Assembly (NCBI RefSeq): GCF_003386095.1 | Contig: NZ_QREG01000013.1 | Coordinates: 104,501 to 168,500 of the forward strand | Length of the DNA stretch: 64,000 nucleotides | Direction: 5' to 3' | DNA from: Marinoscillum furvescens DSM 4134 | Lineage (GTDB): Bacteria > Bacteroidota > Bacteroidia > Cytophagales > Cyclobacteriaceae | Made by a program: the position numbers and the translations under genes | The notes under the pieces: generated by a model | What the model was told of the DNA's origin: nothing | The model's input: only the letters and a program-made list of their open reading frames with translations | Database searches by the model: none | Part shown: positions 35,451 to 44,651 of the stretch, in pieces | Layout: each line of letters starts with the position of its first letter | How positions within the stretch are numbered: position 1 is the stretch's first letter

Positions 35451-37235
35451 TTAGTTGTTGATTCGCAACCACTCCGCACGACGCTTAATTACACGTTTTT
35501 TTAGCTGTTCTTCAGGTAAAAATGACAAGGTGATCCGGGGGTCTTGTCTGGCGGTAAAGTTTCCGGTTTTGATTTCCCCTAGCTGTATATACTCTATAGT
35601 ATAGGTCTGACCTACTTGTAATGTGTTAATCGTTCGGTTGAGGTCCGCCGTGTTAGTTACCTCACGTCCATCCACGCTTATTATTTGGTCTCCTTTTTCG
35701 ATACCCGCATCATAAAAGGCCGTGCCACGCAGCACAGTAGACTGTACCACGCCCTCTCGTGATAGTTTCGGGTTGGCAAAGTATGCCGAATTGGGGTTTT
35801 TTAGCGAAAGCTTGATGCCAAAGTCAGCGAAGAGCTGTTCAAAATCTGGCAGCTCACTTCCGTATATCTGTGAGGTGAAAAATTCTTCCGCAAACTCACT
35901 ATTGGTATAGTCGGCCAGTTCTTGCTGTAAGTCTTGCATAGTGTAGGGCTGCTCTGGTTTGCCAAAGCGCTCCCACATGCGCTGCATGTAGTCATCTAGT
36001 GTTTTGTTAAAGTCTCTGCGGAGCGTCAGGTCCAGGCCGAGTCCTATTACAGCGCCATAGCTATAGTAGCTTACAAAGTTGTTGGAGTAGTTGGTGGCGT
36101 CATTGGCGGTGCCGGCATCTACAAAGGTGGCCTGGTGGCTCATTTCCATTGGTGAGCGGAAGGCTCTGGCTGGACTGTTGAGCACATAGTTGAGTCCACC
36201 GATAAGTCCATTCACGTAGCCCTCAGGCGTGATGATGCCGGTACGAACCAGCGTGAGGTCATCAAAATAAGAGGTAAACCCTTCTCCAAACCATAGCGCC
36301 TCAGACATGTTAGCATTCGCAAAATCAAAGGGTTCTAGCGATTGGGGGCGGATACGCTCTATGTTCCATGCGTGGAAAAACTCATGAGCTACTGTGCCTA
36401 TCAGGTCGTGTTCGTTTTCCTTCAGGCTTCCGCTACTGGTACATATCGTAGAGTTGCGGTGCTCCATTCCATCACCTACTGCCCATGGATTGTAAGCAAT
36501 CAAAAAGGTATAGCGCCCAAAATCGAAATCCGGGAGAGAGCCATAAATTCGTTTTTGTTCTGCCACGATCTTCTTTACCCACTCGGTGTAATTGTCTAAT
36601 TCCTCAGGGGTGCCTTCATGCATCATGGCTATCTCTATGGTCTGGCCAGCTACTTCCCATCGGCGCCAGTCAATTTCTCCGACCATTACTGGGCTATCAT
36701 AGAAGTAGTAGTAGTCTGGTGCGCTAAAGGAACTGTCTGTAAGCATTTGTAGCTGAGTAGCCACACTCCAGCCGTCAGGCATGCCAGGTATGCTTAGTTG
36801 GATCTCACGGTTTTTTAGCTCCTTTCCATACACAAAGGTTGCGGGCATGTTTAGGTGTAGTTTGCGAGCGTCTACCCCCATGTAGGTACCATCGGCGTGG
36901 TTGCCAAAGATCGTATATCGAAACCTTACGTAACCGTCCTGTACAGGTACCTCCCAGCTGTAGGGCGTCAGGCGCCTGAGCTTTATTTCTTTACCATTTT
37001 GGTCATAAGCTGCTTCTTCGTATACGTTCTTGGCAAAGTTGTGCAAGGCATACCTCCCAGGAGATGCATTGGGCATTTGGAGGGTGAGGTTGTCCTGGTC
37101 CAGCTGTTGGAAGGTAATCGTTATGCCCAGCTCGTGGTGCTGTATATTGGTAAGGTCCAGTTCATAGTGAATCGGCTCCTGAGCAGAAACTCCAAAACAA
37201 ACTACCAACGAAAAAATGAAATAAAGGATGCGCAT
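35451..37235 (-). CDS. M61 family metallopeptidase with PDZ domain
   Basis: A 594-residue secreted glycyl-aminopeptidase-type enzyme. The signal peptide (MRILYFIFSLVVCFGVSAQ) leads into the M61 N-terminal domain, then HEXXH in GTVAHEFFHAWNIERIRP near residue 284, with a downstream Glu in EALWFGEGFTSYF as third zinc ligand. A C-terminal PDZ domain (GIEKGDQIISVDGREV) sits near residue 520. Members are periplasmic or secreted peptidases. The ATG at 37235 is preferred over TTG at 37271 because the signal peptide starts there. Confidence 0.93.
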   Translation of the reverse strand: MRILYFIFSLVVCFGVSAQEPIHYELDLTNIQHHELGITITFQQLDQDNLTLQMPNASPGRYALHNFAKNVYEEAAYDQNGKEIKLRRLTPYSWEVPVQDGYVRFRYTIFGNHADGTYMGVDARKLHLNMPATFVYGKELKNREIQLSIPGMPDGWSVATQLQMLTDSSFSAPDYYYFYDSPVMVGEIDWRRWEVAGQTIEIAMMHEGTPEELDNYTEWVKKIVAEQKRIYGSLPDFDFGRYTFLIAYNPWAVGDGMEHRNSTICTSSGSLKENEHDLIGTVAHEFFHAWNIERIRPQSLEPFDFANANMSEALWFGEGFTSYFDDLTLVRTGIITPEGYVNGLIGGLNYVLNSPARAFRSPMEMSHQATFVDAGTANDATNYSNNFVSYYSYGAVIGLGLDLTLRRDFNKTLDDYMQRMWERFGKPEQPYTMQDLQQELADYTNSEFAEEFFTSQIYGSELPDFEQLFADFGIKLSLKNPNSAYFANPKLSREGVVQSTVLRGTAFYDAGIEKGDQIISVDGREVTNTADLNRTINTLQVGQTYTIEYIQLGEIKTGNFTARQDPRITLSFLPEEQLKKRVIKRRAEWLRINN

Positions 37236-37376
37236 AATTTGGGTTTTGATTGCTGGCTCGAAGATAATCAATGAAAAACGTCAATGAAGAGACTTTGGTA
37301 GCGAAAACGTATCTTAATGGCGATTTATCTCCGTTTTGTGTGTTCACTTTGCACCGAAAATATAGCACAGCAACTA

Positions 37377-38225
37377 ATGAAAAATACCTTAATCGTTTTA
37401 CTTATAATCTTGTCTTTTTCTTGCCAACAGCCAGATGAAACTGGCTGGATCCCACAGTCCTGGATTGCAGAGCGTGTAGCCGATAGTGAAACGCGCATGC
37501 AGCAGTCTGCAGCGGGCAGTCGGCTGCTAGACGCTATCAATGCCCATGGCGGAATGGAAAAATGGTTTGCCAACGGTGCCCTTTGGTTTCATTTTGACTA
37601 TCAGCCTTTGGATGACAAAACGCGGCGAAACAGCTATCAGCTCGTAGATCAGTGGTCAGCGCGTTCGGTACACGAGCTAGCCACTAATCGAGAGGTTCGC
37701 TATGGCTGGGATGGGCGTGACGCCTGGGTGTTTCCAGACACGGCAGAACTGCCCGTAAACCCTCGTTTTTGGTCCATGACACCATTTTACTTTGTGGGGC
37801 TGCCTTTTGTACTGGCTGATGAAGGTACTCAATATGAACAGCTGGAACCGCAGCAGCTCAATGGCCGCAATTACGACCTGGTGAAGGTGACCTATACTTC
37901 GGGTACGGGTGATGCGCCAGATGATTTTTACATCATCTACATAGATCAACAGACCAGTAAGATGGGCGCACTCAGATACATCGTGACCTATCCAGGTTTT
38001 TTCCCGAATGGGGGACACTCACCAGAGAAAATCATGATCCTCAAAGGACTACAGGAGGTGGATGGCATATGGCTGGCTACCGGGTACGATACCCACTGGT
38101 GGAAAGACGGTGTAGGGGAGCATATCACCACCATCGATGTGAAAGATGTGCAGTTTAAGCCGTCAGTAGATCGCGAGGAGGCATTTGCCAAACCAGCCGG
38201 CGCGAGGCTTCATGAAGGATTGTAA
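37377..38225 (+). CDS. Putative lipoprotein, DUF6503-like
   Basis: A 282-residue protein with a lipoprotein signal (lipobox LSFSC). The start of the mature part, LLDAINAHGGMEKWFANGALWFHF, and the later DAWVFPD, YDLVKVTY, TDWWK-like and GIWLATGY segments recall DUF6503/LolA-like beta-barrel halves, which bind lipids in the periplasm. I would not name a ligand. The ATG at 37377 is preferred to 37317 because it gives a clean signal peptide. Confidence 0.75.
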   Translation: MKNTLIVLLIILSFSCQQPDETGWIPQSWIAERVADSETRMQQSAAGSRLLDAINAHGGMEKWFANGALWFHFDYQPLDDKTRRNSYQLVDQWSARSVHELATNREVRYGWDGRDAWVFPDTAELPVNPRFWSMTPFYFVGLPFVLADEGTQYEQLEPQQLNGRNYDLVKVTYTSGTGDAPDDFYIIYIDQQTSKMGALRYIVTYPGFFPNGGHSPEKIMILKGLQEVDGIWLATGYDTHWWKDGVGEHITTIDVKDVQFKPSVDREEAFAKPAGARLHEGL

Positions 38226-38291
38226 AATGGGTAGGCGAGGATAAAGTGCCGAGGAAGTAAAACTTTCCCGGCAACTATTCGCCAGTACTTC

Positions 38292-38299
38292 TACCTTTG
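38292..38299 (+). promoter_or_regulatory. Exact -7 element TACCTTTG, 5 bases before the ABC-F start
   Basis: TACCTTTG fits TAnnTTTG exactly and ends 5 nt before the ATG at 38305. Transcription would then start at or very near the start codon, giving a leaderless or near-leaderless message. No clear TTG -33 is seen at the right distance. Confidence 0.5.
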
Positions 38300-38304
38300 C
38301 GGCT

Positions 38305-40191
38305 ATGAATTATCTGTCGGTAGAGAATGTAGCCAAGAGTTTTGATGAGCGCCAGCTTTTTGAAGGGCTCACCTTTGGGTTGGACCAGGGACAAAAAGCA
38401 GCGCTGGTAGGCGTGAATGGCTGTGGTAAGTCCACATTGCTCAAGATCATTGCTGGACTAGAAACACCGGACCGTGGTGAAGTTTCTTTTAGAAAAGGAA
38501 TCCGTGTGTCTATACTGCCTCAAAATCCGGATTTTGATGACGCTGACAATGTGGTGCAGGCCGTTTTTGCTGAAGATATAGACGAGCTCAATGTGATCCG
38601 TGACTATGAGCTCGCGCTTCATCAGGCTACTGTAGACCCGGAAAATGCTCCGGACCTTACGTCTCTTATCGACAAGATGGATCAGCTCAGTGCCTGGGAC
38701 TATGAAAGTCAGGTAAAGCAGCTCCTCGGTGAGCTGGGCATCCACCGGCTCGATCAGAAGATGGGGGAGCTCTCTGGCGGGCAGCGGAAACGTGTGGCCC
38801 TGGCTCGAGCTCTGATAGTCAATCCAGACTTTCTCATACTGGATGAGCCCACGAACCACCTGGACCTGGAAGTGATCGAATGGTTGGAAAACTATTTGGC
38901 TACAGCCAATATGACACTCCTCATGGTGACGCACGACAGGTATTTTCTGGACCGAGTCACCAATGAAATATTGGAAATTGATCAAGGGGAGCTTTTTAGA
39001 TATAAAGGCAACTACCAAAACTTTTTGGAGAAGAAAGCCGAACGCGAGGCACAGGATGCTGCCACGGTGGACAAAGCCCGAAACTTACTTCGCAAAGAGC
39101 TCGACTGGATGCGCCGACAGCCCAAAGCTCGGGGCACCAAGGCCAAGTACCGGGTGGATGCATTTTATGAAACCAAAGAAACGGCCTCCAAAAATGTAAA
39201 CCGTCAGGAGATGGAGGTGAACCTAACAGGCGAACGCCAGGGTAAGAAGATCCTCATCATGGAGCAAGTCTCCAAACGGTTTGATGACCTGAAGATTCTG
39301 GAGCACTTCAACCATACTTTTCAGCGTAAAGAGCGCGTAGGCATCGTAGGTCCTAATGGCGTTGGGAAATCTACTTTCCTTCATATTCTTACTGGAGAAA
39401 TCTCCCCAGATACCGGCAAACGTGAAGTGGGGCAGACCACTAAGTTTGGCTTTTATACACAGGAGGAGCAGCAGTTTGATCCTAATATGCGGGTGCTGGA
39501 TGTGGTGCAGGAAGTAGCCGAAGTGATCAAGCTGTCCGATGGCTCTGTGATAACTGCCTCGCAGCTGCTCAATCAGTTTTTGTTTCCGCCAAAGATGCAG
39601 TTCAATGTGGTGGGGAAGCTCAGTGGTGGAGAACGACGCAGATTGCAGCTACTGCGTGTGCTGATGGAAAACCCCAACTTTCTGATACTGGATGAGCCTA
39701 CCAATGACCTGGACCTGATGACACTCAATGTTTTGGAGGAGTACCTCGAAAATTTTGAAGGCTGCCTCATGATTGTTTCGCACGACAGGTATTTTATGGA
39801 CCGCCTTACAGACCATCTTTTTGTATTTGAGGGAAGTGGTAAAGTGCGGGATTTTCCCGGCAACTATACCGACTTGCGAGCTTCTGGCCTGATGCCCTCA
39901 GCCATGCAGCAAAAACCTGAGACCAAACCTAAGGAGAAAGAACAGTCAGCCCAAAGCACCGAGGCTCCAAAAGAATCAAAAAAGAAATTAAGCTACAATG
40001 AGCAGCGGGAGTTTGATGGGCTGGAAGGCGAGATTGCCAAACTGGAAGAGCGTAAAACTGCTATAGAGCAGGAGATGAATCAAAAAACGGATTTTGAGGA
40101 GTTACAGCAGCTTGCTAAAGACCTGGATACGGTAAAAGCAACACTCGAAGAAAAAGAGATGAGATGGCTTGAACTCAGTGAACGGGCTTAA
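38305..40191 (+). CDS. ABC-F family ATPase (Uup-like)
   Basis: A 628-residue cytosolic protein with two ABC domains and no membrane helix. Domain 1 has GVNGCGKST, LSGGQRKRVAL and LILDEPTNHLDL. Domain 2 has GPNGVGKST, LSGGERRRLQL and LILDEPTNDLDL. The linker between them holds ELDWMRRQPKARGTKAKYRVD, the usual ABC-F interdomain arm. The last 90 residues are a Lys/Glu-rich coiled coil as in Uup. ABC-F proteins act on the ribosome to rescue stalled or slow translation. Confidence 0.95.
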   Translation: MNYLSVENVAKSFDERQLFEGLTFGLDQGQKAALVGVNGCGKSTLLKIIAGLETPDRGEVSFRKGIRVSILPQNPDFDDADNVVQAVFAEDIDELNVIRDYELALHQATVDPENAPDLTSLIDKMDQLSAWDYESQVKQLLGELGIHRLDQKMGELSGGQRKRVALARALIVNPDFLILDEPTNHLDLEVIEWLENYLATANMTLLMVTHDRYFLDRVTNEILEIDQGELFRYKGNYQNFLEKKAEREAQDAATVDKARNLLRKELDWMRRQPKARGTKAKYRVDAFYETKETASKNVNRQEMEVNLTGERQGKKILIMEQVSKRFDDLKILEHFNHTFQRKERVGIVGPNGVGKSTFLHILTGEISPDTGKREVGQTTKFGFYTQEEQQFDPNMRVLDVVQEVAEVIKLSDGSVITASQLLNQFLFPPKMQFNVVGKLSGGERRRLQLLRVLMENPNFLILDEPTNDLDLMTLNVLEEYLENFEGCLMIVSHDRYFMDRLTDHLFVFEGSGKVRDFPGNYTDLRASGLMPSAMQQKPETKPKEKEQSAQSTEAPKESKKKLSYNEQREFDGLEGEIAKLEERKTAIEQEMNQKTDFEELQQLAKDLDTVKATLEEKEMRWLELSERA

Positions 40192-40274
40192 TTATTGGAT
40201 AATTTTCAATGAATAGTTATTATTGTTAATTGATTCATTTGTTGATATCACTTTCACTGCCATTTTCGTTTTTA

Positions 40275-40442
40275 ATGAGACATCACGTTGACAAAATAGA
40301 TCGTATACTAAGATTACTTTTTTCGGTGTTTTTGCTTTGGTTAGGGCTGGTCGAGTTAAACGGTCTGTCTGGCGACCTGGTGGGGATTGGCTTTGCTAGC
40401 ATTGCTACTATGCCGCTCTACCTGTTTGTAGCCCGCACTTAG
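40275..40442 (+). CDS. Small membrane protein, DUF2892-like (55 residues)
   Basis: From ATG 40275 the frame reads 55 residues: HHVDKIDRILRLLFSVFLLWLG and IGFASIATMPLYLFVART, two membrane segments. The opening (xVxxIDRIxR) and the closing MPLY match the pattern of DUF2892/YgaP-type inner membrane proteins, but the Cys before the final Pro-Leu-Tyr is absent. TTG at 40230 would extend it. It follows the ABC-F gene after 83 bases. Confidence 0.62.
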   Translation: MRHHVDKIDRILRLLFSVFLLWLGLVELNGLSGDLVGIGFASIATMPLYLFVART

Positions 40443-40444
40443 CG

Positions 40445-40468
40445 GTACCAGCACTAATGTGCTGGTAC
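40445..40468. repeat. Perfect 10-bp hairpin at the convergent gene junction
   Basis: GTACCAGCAC, loop TAAT and GTGCTGGTAC. It covers the stop codon of the pyruvyl transferase gene. There is no T tract on either side, so termination would need another mechanism, or it only protects 3' ends. Confidence 0.55.
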
Positions 40469-41614
40469 AGGTAAGCGCTCGATGAAAACATCTGCCTGAC
40501 GGCTCCAATCTTTTACTTGTTCGTTTACTCCCTGCCAATCTACTGGCTGCTGAATGAGTTGTTCCACTCGTTCGGGTACAAAACGAGTAAGCAATCTATC
40601 TTCAAGTTCTACTTTTTCCAGAGTGGTATATAGCCTTTCGTTCATGCCTTTTTTATCACCACCGCTGGGGAGCACGATAAATTTATTATTGAATATAATG
40701 CTAAACAGCATGCCGTGGTAGCTATTCGTGATCACCAGATCGGCTTTGTGATATAGCTCCAGCCATTGAGGTACGGTGGGGTGGCAGTTTCCTGTTCGAT
40801 CTTTATTAATAGATACGTGCGTAATTTCCGCATCAGGATATGCTTCCATGTAGTTTAGTATTTGAGCTTTGATCTCTTCAGACCTATTGCCAATGGTGTA
40901 GATCAGCACCCGTTTTTTGGTGTTATCATTGAGTGCGTCTACGGGTTTCTTGTATTGTTCCCATCGGTCTCGTGCGATCAGCAACGTGGGGTCTGGCAAA
41001 AGTACAGCACCCTCATATCCGAGTGCCTGGCAAAGGTCTACACCGCTTTTTTCTCTCACACTCACCGCATCAAATGATCTCAGGTAGTTTTGATACACCC
41101 GTTGTGTGTGCGTAGGGAGTGACTTATGGCCAAAGCTTGCCGAAAACGCTACACGAAGCGTGTCATCAGCTCCAAACTGAAGTAAGAAGGGCGCAGGATC
41201 ACCAGTATAGAGGTGGTTCCATACCTGGTCACTTCCCGTTATGTAAATGTCTGCTTCGGGCGGGTCGTTCCTGAGTTCTTCAGGAGAGCTGTATAGCTTG
41301 TGGTGAAATTTTATAAAGTCAGCTTTGAAGTCATCGAAGTGACGATCAGGGGCGGGTGCTGCTTCCTCGGTGAAGGACTTCACTTTGTCTAATACCTTTT
41401 CAGGATCCAGTAGCTTGGTCCAGTCTTTTCGAAAAGTCTGTTCCAGCCACCCGGGCTTCTGAGCTTTTACAGCTCTGGACTTGTCATACTTGATGAGAAA
41501 TGGATCAAATCCGTGCTCTTCCAGAAAAATCTGAAGGGCGCACGCTTGTGCCAGCTGTCCATAGTTTTCATTGGTCTCCCAAAAAGTCATGATTCCTACT
41601 TTCGGTGCATTCAT
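40454..41614 (-). CDS. Polysaccharide pyruvyl transferase family protein
   Basis: A 386-residue CsaB/WcaK-type enzyme that transfers pyruvate from phosphoenolpyruvate to sugars as ketals, or a close relative. It begins KVGIMTFWETNENYGQLAQACALQ, with DIYITGSDQVWNHLY, SFGHKSLP, RVLIYTIGNR and VITNSYHGMLFSIIFN, all standard family motifs. Length fits. It marks the left end of the polysaccharide locus and diverges from the glycosyltransferase at 41847. The frame is open much further upstream, but ATG 41614 fits the family start. Confidence 0.9.
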   Translation of the reverse strand: MNAPKVGIMTFWETNENYGQLAQACALQIFLEEHGFDPFLIKYDKSRAVKAQKPGWLEQTFRKDWTKLLDPEKVLDKVKSFTEEAAPAPDRHFDDFKADFIKFHHKLYSSPEELRNDPPEADIYITGSDQVWNHLYTGDPAPFLLQFGADDTLRVAFSASFGHKSLPTHTQRVYQNYLRSFDAVSVREKSGVDLCQALGYEGAVLLPDPTLLIARDRWEQYKKPVDALNDNTKKRVLIYTIGNRSEEIKAQILNYMEAYPDAEITHVSINKDRTGNCHPTVPQWLELYHKADLVITNSYHGMLFSIIFNNKFIVLPSGGDKKGMNERLYTTLEKVELEDRLLTRFVPERVEQLIQQPVDWQGVNEQVKDWSRQADVFIERLPVPAH

Positions 41615-41702
41615 GGATCGATTGCGTTTTGTTTGTGTCATACCTAAACTCAATGCAGAAAGGTAAGGCTTAGGTACAGGTAACTTGCATTTTTGGTGAT
41701 TT

Positions 41703-41842
41703 CGTAAGGGGATTGTAAGTGATTGTAATGCCTTGATAACCAGCTTGTGTAGAAGGATGGGGAGGTAAGGATTTTGCTGAAATCTGTAAGGGTTTTGTAA
41801 GCCACAGATACCCTGTGCCCCTCCAGGCAATGGCTAGCTTTA
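41703..41842 (+). promoter_or_regulatory. Repeated TGTAAG boxes and -7 element of the glycosyltransferase operon
   Basis: CGTAAG (41703), TGTAAG (41714) and TGTAAT (41724) form an upstream group. TGTAAG (41785-41790) and TGTAAG (41796-41801) lie 11 bp apart nearer the gene. Then come 33 nt and TAGCTTTA (41835-41842), 5 of 6 fixed bases of TAnnTTTG. The ATG at 41847 follows 4 bases later. No TTG -33 exists, as expected for an activator-dependent promoter. Confidence 0.6.
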
Positions 41843-41846
41843 AGTC

Positions 41847-43115
41847 ATGGATATAATGATACTTGCTCTGTCCCGTTGGGACGGTAAATACTCTTCTACC
41901 ATTCTCTCCCTAGCCAAGGTTTTTGCCCGGGAACACAGGGTGTTTTATCTGGACAATCCTTTTACTATAAAGGATGTGTTGCTAGGGCTAGGCACTCGCC
42001 AAATTTGGAGGAGACTACCTGCTCTGCTATTTGGCTGGAATTCTTTTTCACGCCCCATACCCGGTATTCCCAACTTTGTGGTAGTCACTCCACGCATGAC
42101 CTGGTCCATCAATTGGCTCCCAAAAGGCAAGCTCTTTCATGCGTTGGCTCGCATCAATGACAAGATTGTATTCCACGTCATTAGTAAAACTATCAATAAG
42201 TTTCAGCTGCGAGATTTCGCTTATATCAACAGTTTCAACCCTCTGTATGGAAATCATTTTCCTGATGATTTTTGGCCACGTCCGAGCATTTATCACTGTG
42301 TAGACGACATCAGCAAGTCGCCCTATGTGGCTAAACATGGCACGCGAGAAGAGAAAGTAGCTGCCCAAAAGGCCGATCTGGTAGTAACTACCTCTGGAGA
42401 GTTGGCCAGGCTCAAGTCCGATCAAAATGATCAGGTAGAAGTCATTCCAAATGCTGCAGATGTTAGGCTCTTTCAGCGTGCTATGAACGAAACCCTTTCG
42501 GTGCCCCCTGAGCTTTCGAAGCTTCCAAAAGATAAGAAAGTAGTGGTCTACTGTGGCAATATCTGCCACCGCCTGGACTATCAACTGCTCGTAAAAATCG
42601 CCGAGCGACTGACCAATCACATTTTACTAATGGTGGGTCCCATCAGTAGTGACGCCTACAGGCAGCACCGGTTGCATAAGCATGCCAATGTCGTTTTTAC
42701 CGGAAAGAAAAAGTTGGAGCAACTGCCTGCTTATTTGCAGCATTCTCACTGTGCCATCATTCCATTCTTATGCAATACGCTCACCAGAAGTATTTATCCG
42801 CTCAAAGTAAACGAATACCTGTCTGCTGGCAAGCCAGTGGTGACCACCCCTTTCTCGGAGGAAATCAAGGGGTTTGGTGGCGTGGTAAGCGTGGCAGATT
42901 CTCACGAAGCATTTATCCGTGAAGTCCGCCAGTCCATCATCATGGATGATGACTACAAGCAGGAAATGCGGATGGAATTTGCCGCTTCGAATAGCTGGGA
43001 AGACCGGGCAAGTAAATTTTTAAAAGTACTAACAAAACAACGCTCATGGCAAAATACACCGAATCCTATACAGACAGACGCAAGCAATCCGACGCGCAAC
43101 TTGTCCGATTGCTGA
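41847..43115 (+). CDS. Group 1-type glycosyltransferase
   Basis: A 422-residue GT-B fold enzyme. ILALSRWDGKYSSTILSLAKVFA opens the acceptor domain. The donor domain has VVYCGNICHRLDYQLLVKIAE, HLLVG-like ILLMVGPIS, and the E-rich loop IIPFLCNTLTRSIYPLKVNEYLSAGKPVVTT, where Glu and Lys contact the nucleotide sugar. It likely adds one sugar to a surface polysaccharide repeat on the cytoplasmic face. It is the first gene of the unit with the small membrane protein, ligase and TolC-like genes. Confidence 0.9.
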   Translation: MDIMILALSRWDGKYSSTILSLAKVFAREHRVFYLDNPFTIKDVLLGLGTRQIWRRLPALLFGWNSFSRPIPGIPNFVVVTPRMTWSINWLPKGKLFHALARINDKIVFHVISKTINKFQLRDFAYINSFNPLYGNHFPDDFWPRPSIYHCVDDISKSPYVAKHGTREEKVAAQKADLVVTTSGELARLKSDQNDQVEVIPNAADVRLFQRAMNETLSVPPELSKLPKDKKVVVYCGNICHRLDYQLLVKIAERLTNHILLMVGPISSDAYRQHRLHKHANVVFTGKKKLEQLPAYLQHSHCAIIPFLCNTLTRSIYPLKVNEYLSAGKPVVTTPFSEEIKGFGGVVSVADSHEAFIREVRQSIIMDDDYKQEMRMEFAASNSWEDRASKFLKVLTKQRSWQNTPNPIQTDASNPTRNLSDC

Positions 43116-43177
43116 TCAAAATGCTGCTCATGGGAGTGTATCTGCTCATTTTCTTGAAAATCGTATTTCTCCGTTGA
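43046..43177 (+). CDS. Small single-span membrane protein (43 residues) nested at a gene junction
   Basis: ATG 43046 opens 43 codons: a polar start (AKYTESYTDRRKQSDAQ) and one hydrophobic segment (LLIKMLLMGVYLLIFLKIVFL) with a final Arg. It overlaps the end of the glycosyltransferase gene by 70 bases in another frame, and its stop is one base before the next ATG at 43179. That placing suggests a real, coupled gene. Function unknown; a helper of the adjacent ligase is possible. Confidence 0.5.
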   Translation: MAKYTESYTDRRKQSDAQLVRLLIKMLLMGVYLLIFLKIVFLR

Positions 43178-43178
43178 T

Positions 43179-44651
43179 ATGCAAGCCATTAGACACCTAC
43201 ACAAACCTGCGCAGCTGGCACTTTTGGTGCTGTTGGTAGCCGGGGCTGTAGCCATTGCCTATTTTTCGGTATTTATACCTGTGGCCAAAGGCATGCTTTT
43301 GCCGGCCGCATTGATAGGAGCTACAGCGGTGATACTCATCGTATATCGCTACCAGTGGGGGCTAGCGGTGCTGTTTTTCATTAGCATTTTCATGTTTTAC
43401 ATTCAGCGGACCTTTCAAACGGACTTTCCGTTTGGGGTGGTGTATGACTTCTTAGTGATGGTCATGTTTGGCGCCATGCTGCTTACCAATAAAGAAAAAC
43501 TCGACTGGTCCAATTTCTTTAACCCTATCACGATCATGTTTTTGTTGATGATTGGATACCACCTGATACAGGTCTTTAATCCTATGGGGACGAAACTTGC
43601 CTGGTTGGTTTCGCTGCGGCGCAATGTTCTGTTTATCCTTTACCTGCTATTTCTACAGGTATCACTGCACAAAAAGCATCTGCGCTATTTCATGAAAATC
43701 TGGTTGTCCATGGCGGTAATTGTGGCATTATACGGCATACATCAGGAAGTTTTTGGTCTCTCGGAGGCAGAGCTACGCTGGATCTATGCTGACCCTGACC
43801 GGGTAAGTATTTATTTGGTATGGGGGGAGCTGCGCAACTTTTCATTCCTCTCAGATCCCTCCGCATACGGGATATTTACTGCTTTTAGTGCTCTGGCATG
43901 CATGGTCTTAGCTATCCGGTCTTCCGGCAAAACACGCTTTTGGTATGGACTCATGGCACTGGTGATATTGGTAGGGTTGAGCTTTTCTGGGACACGCACC
44001 GGCTATGCCATGATCGCTGTAGGTATGCTGTTTTATATCGTGCTTACGATGCGATCGGCCCGATCGATGATGATGCTTGTAAGCATAGGAGTGGTGGCTG
44101 CAGTGATTTTCTTTGGACCCTTTCATGGCTGGCAGGTCAACCGCATACGGTCAGCATTTATGCCCTCTGAAGATGCCTCTATGGGTGTGCGCGATGACAA
44201 GCGGATTCGTTATCAACCGTTTGTACGATCGCATCCTTTTGGTGGGGGTGTTTATACCACAGCGTTTTTTGGACTTAGCTATGCTCCGGGGCATCCTTTT
44301 GCCGGTTTTGATCCGGACAGTGGCTACCTGGAGACCGCCATGGAGTCTGGGTGGATCGGTTTGGTGCTGCTCATGGGGTTTGTGTTTGTGGTTACAGCCG
44401 TAGGGGTAGATCGGTTTTTCCAGGTAAAAGACCCAGAAGTAAAAACAATAGTACTAACTGTGCTGGTGCCCTTTTTTGCTGCTACTGTGGCACACTATGC
44501 ACAAAACGCTCTGTTTGCCAAACCAGTGGATTTGCTGGTAATGGCAGCACTGGCCATTTTGGCGCAGGCGCGAGAGTTGGACCGTCGTAATGGCACTACA
44601 TCCAGCTCATCCCAATCAATTGTACAATCAAAAAGTGAATTAGAAGCATGA
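43179..44651 (+). CDS. O-antigen ligase / polymerase-like membrane protein
   Basis: A 490-residue polytopic protein with about 12 membrane segments. The long periplasmic loop near residue 340 holds RIRYQPFVRSHPFGGGVYTTAFFG, DPDSGYLETAMESGWIGLVLL, a pattern of the O-antigen ligase (WaaL/Wzy) superfamily in Bacteroidota. It may polymerise repeat units or ligate them to a carrier at the periplasmic face. It overlaps the next gene by 4 bases (ATGA). Confidence 0.9.
   Translation: MQAIRHLHKPAQLALLVLLVAGAVAIAYFSVFIPVAKGMLLPAALIGATAVILIVYRYQWGLAVLFFISIFMFYIQRTFQTDFPFGVVYDFLVMVMFGAMLLTNKEKLDWSNFFNPITIMFLLMIGYHLIQVFNPMGTKLAWLVSLRRNVLFILYLLFLQVSLHKKHLRYFMKIWLSMAVIVALYGIHQEVFGLSEAELRWIYADPDRVSIYLVWGELRNFSFLSDPSAYGIFTAFSALACMVLAIRSSGKTRFWYGLMALVILVGLSFSGTRTGYAMIAVGMLFYIVLTMRSARSMMMLVSIGVVAAVIFFGPFHGWQVNRIRSAFMPSEDASMGVRDDKRIRYQPFVRSHPFGGGVYTTAFFGLSYAPGHPFAGFDPDSGYLETAMESGWIGLVLLMGFVFVVTAVGVDRFFQVKDPEVKTIVLTVLVPFFAATVAHYAQNALFAKPVDLLVMAALAILAQARELDRRNGTTSSSSQSIVQSKSELEA

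Noticed and set aside
40445-40468. Rho-independent terminator
   Set aside because: The 10-bp stem is strong but neither strand has a T tract after it.
41615-41830. Longer pyruvyl transferase start (72 extra residues)
   Set aside because: The extension has no ATG with family similarity and would run through the regulatory boxes; the family start fits 41614.
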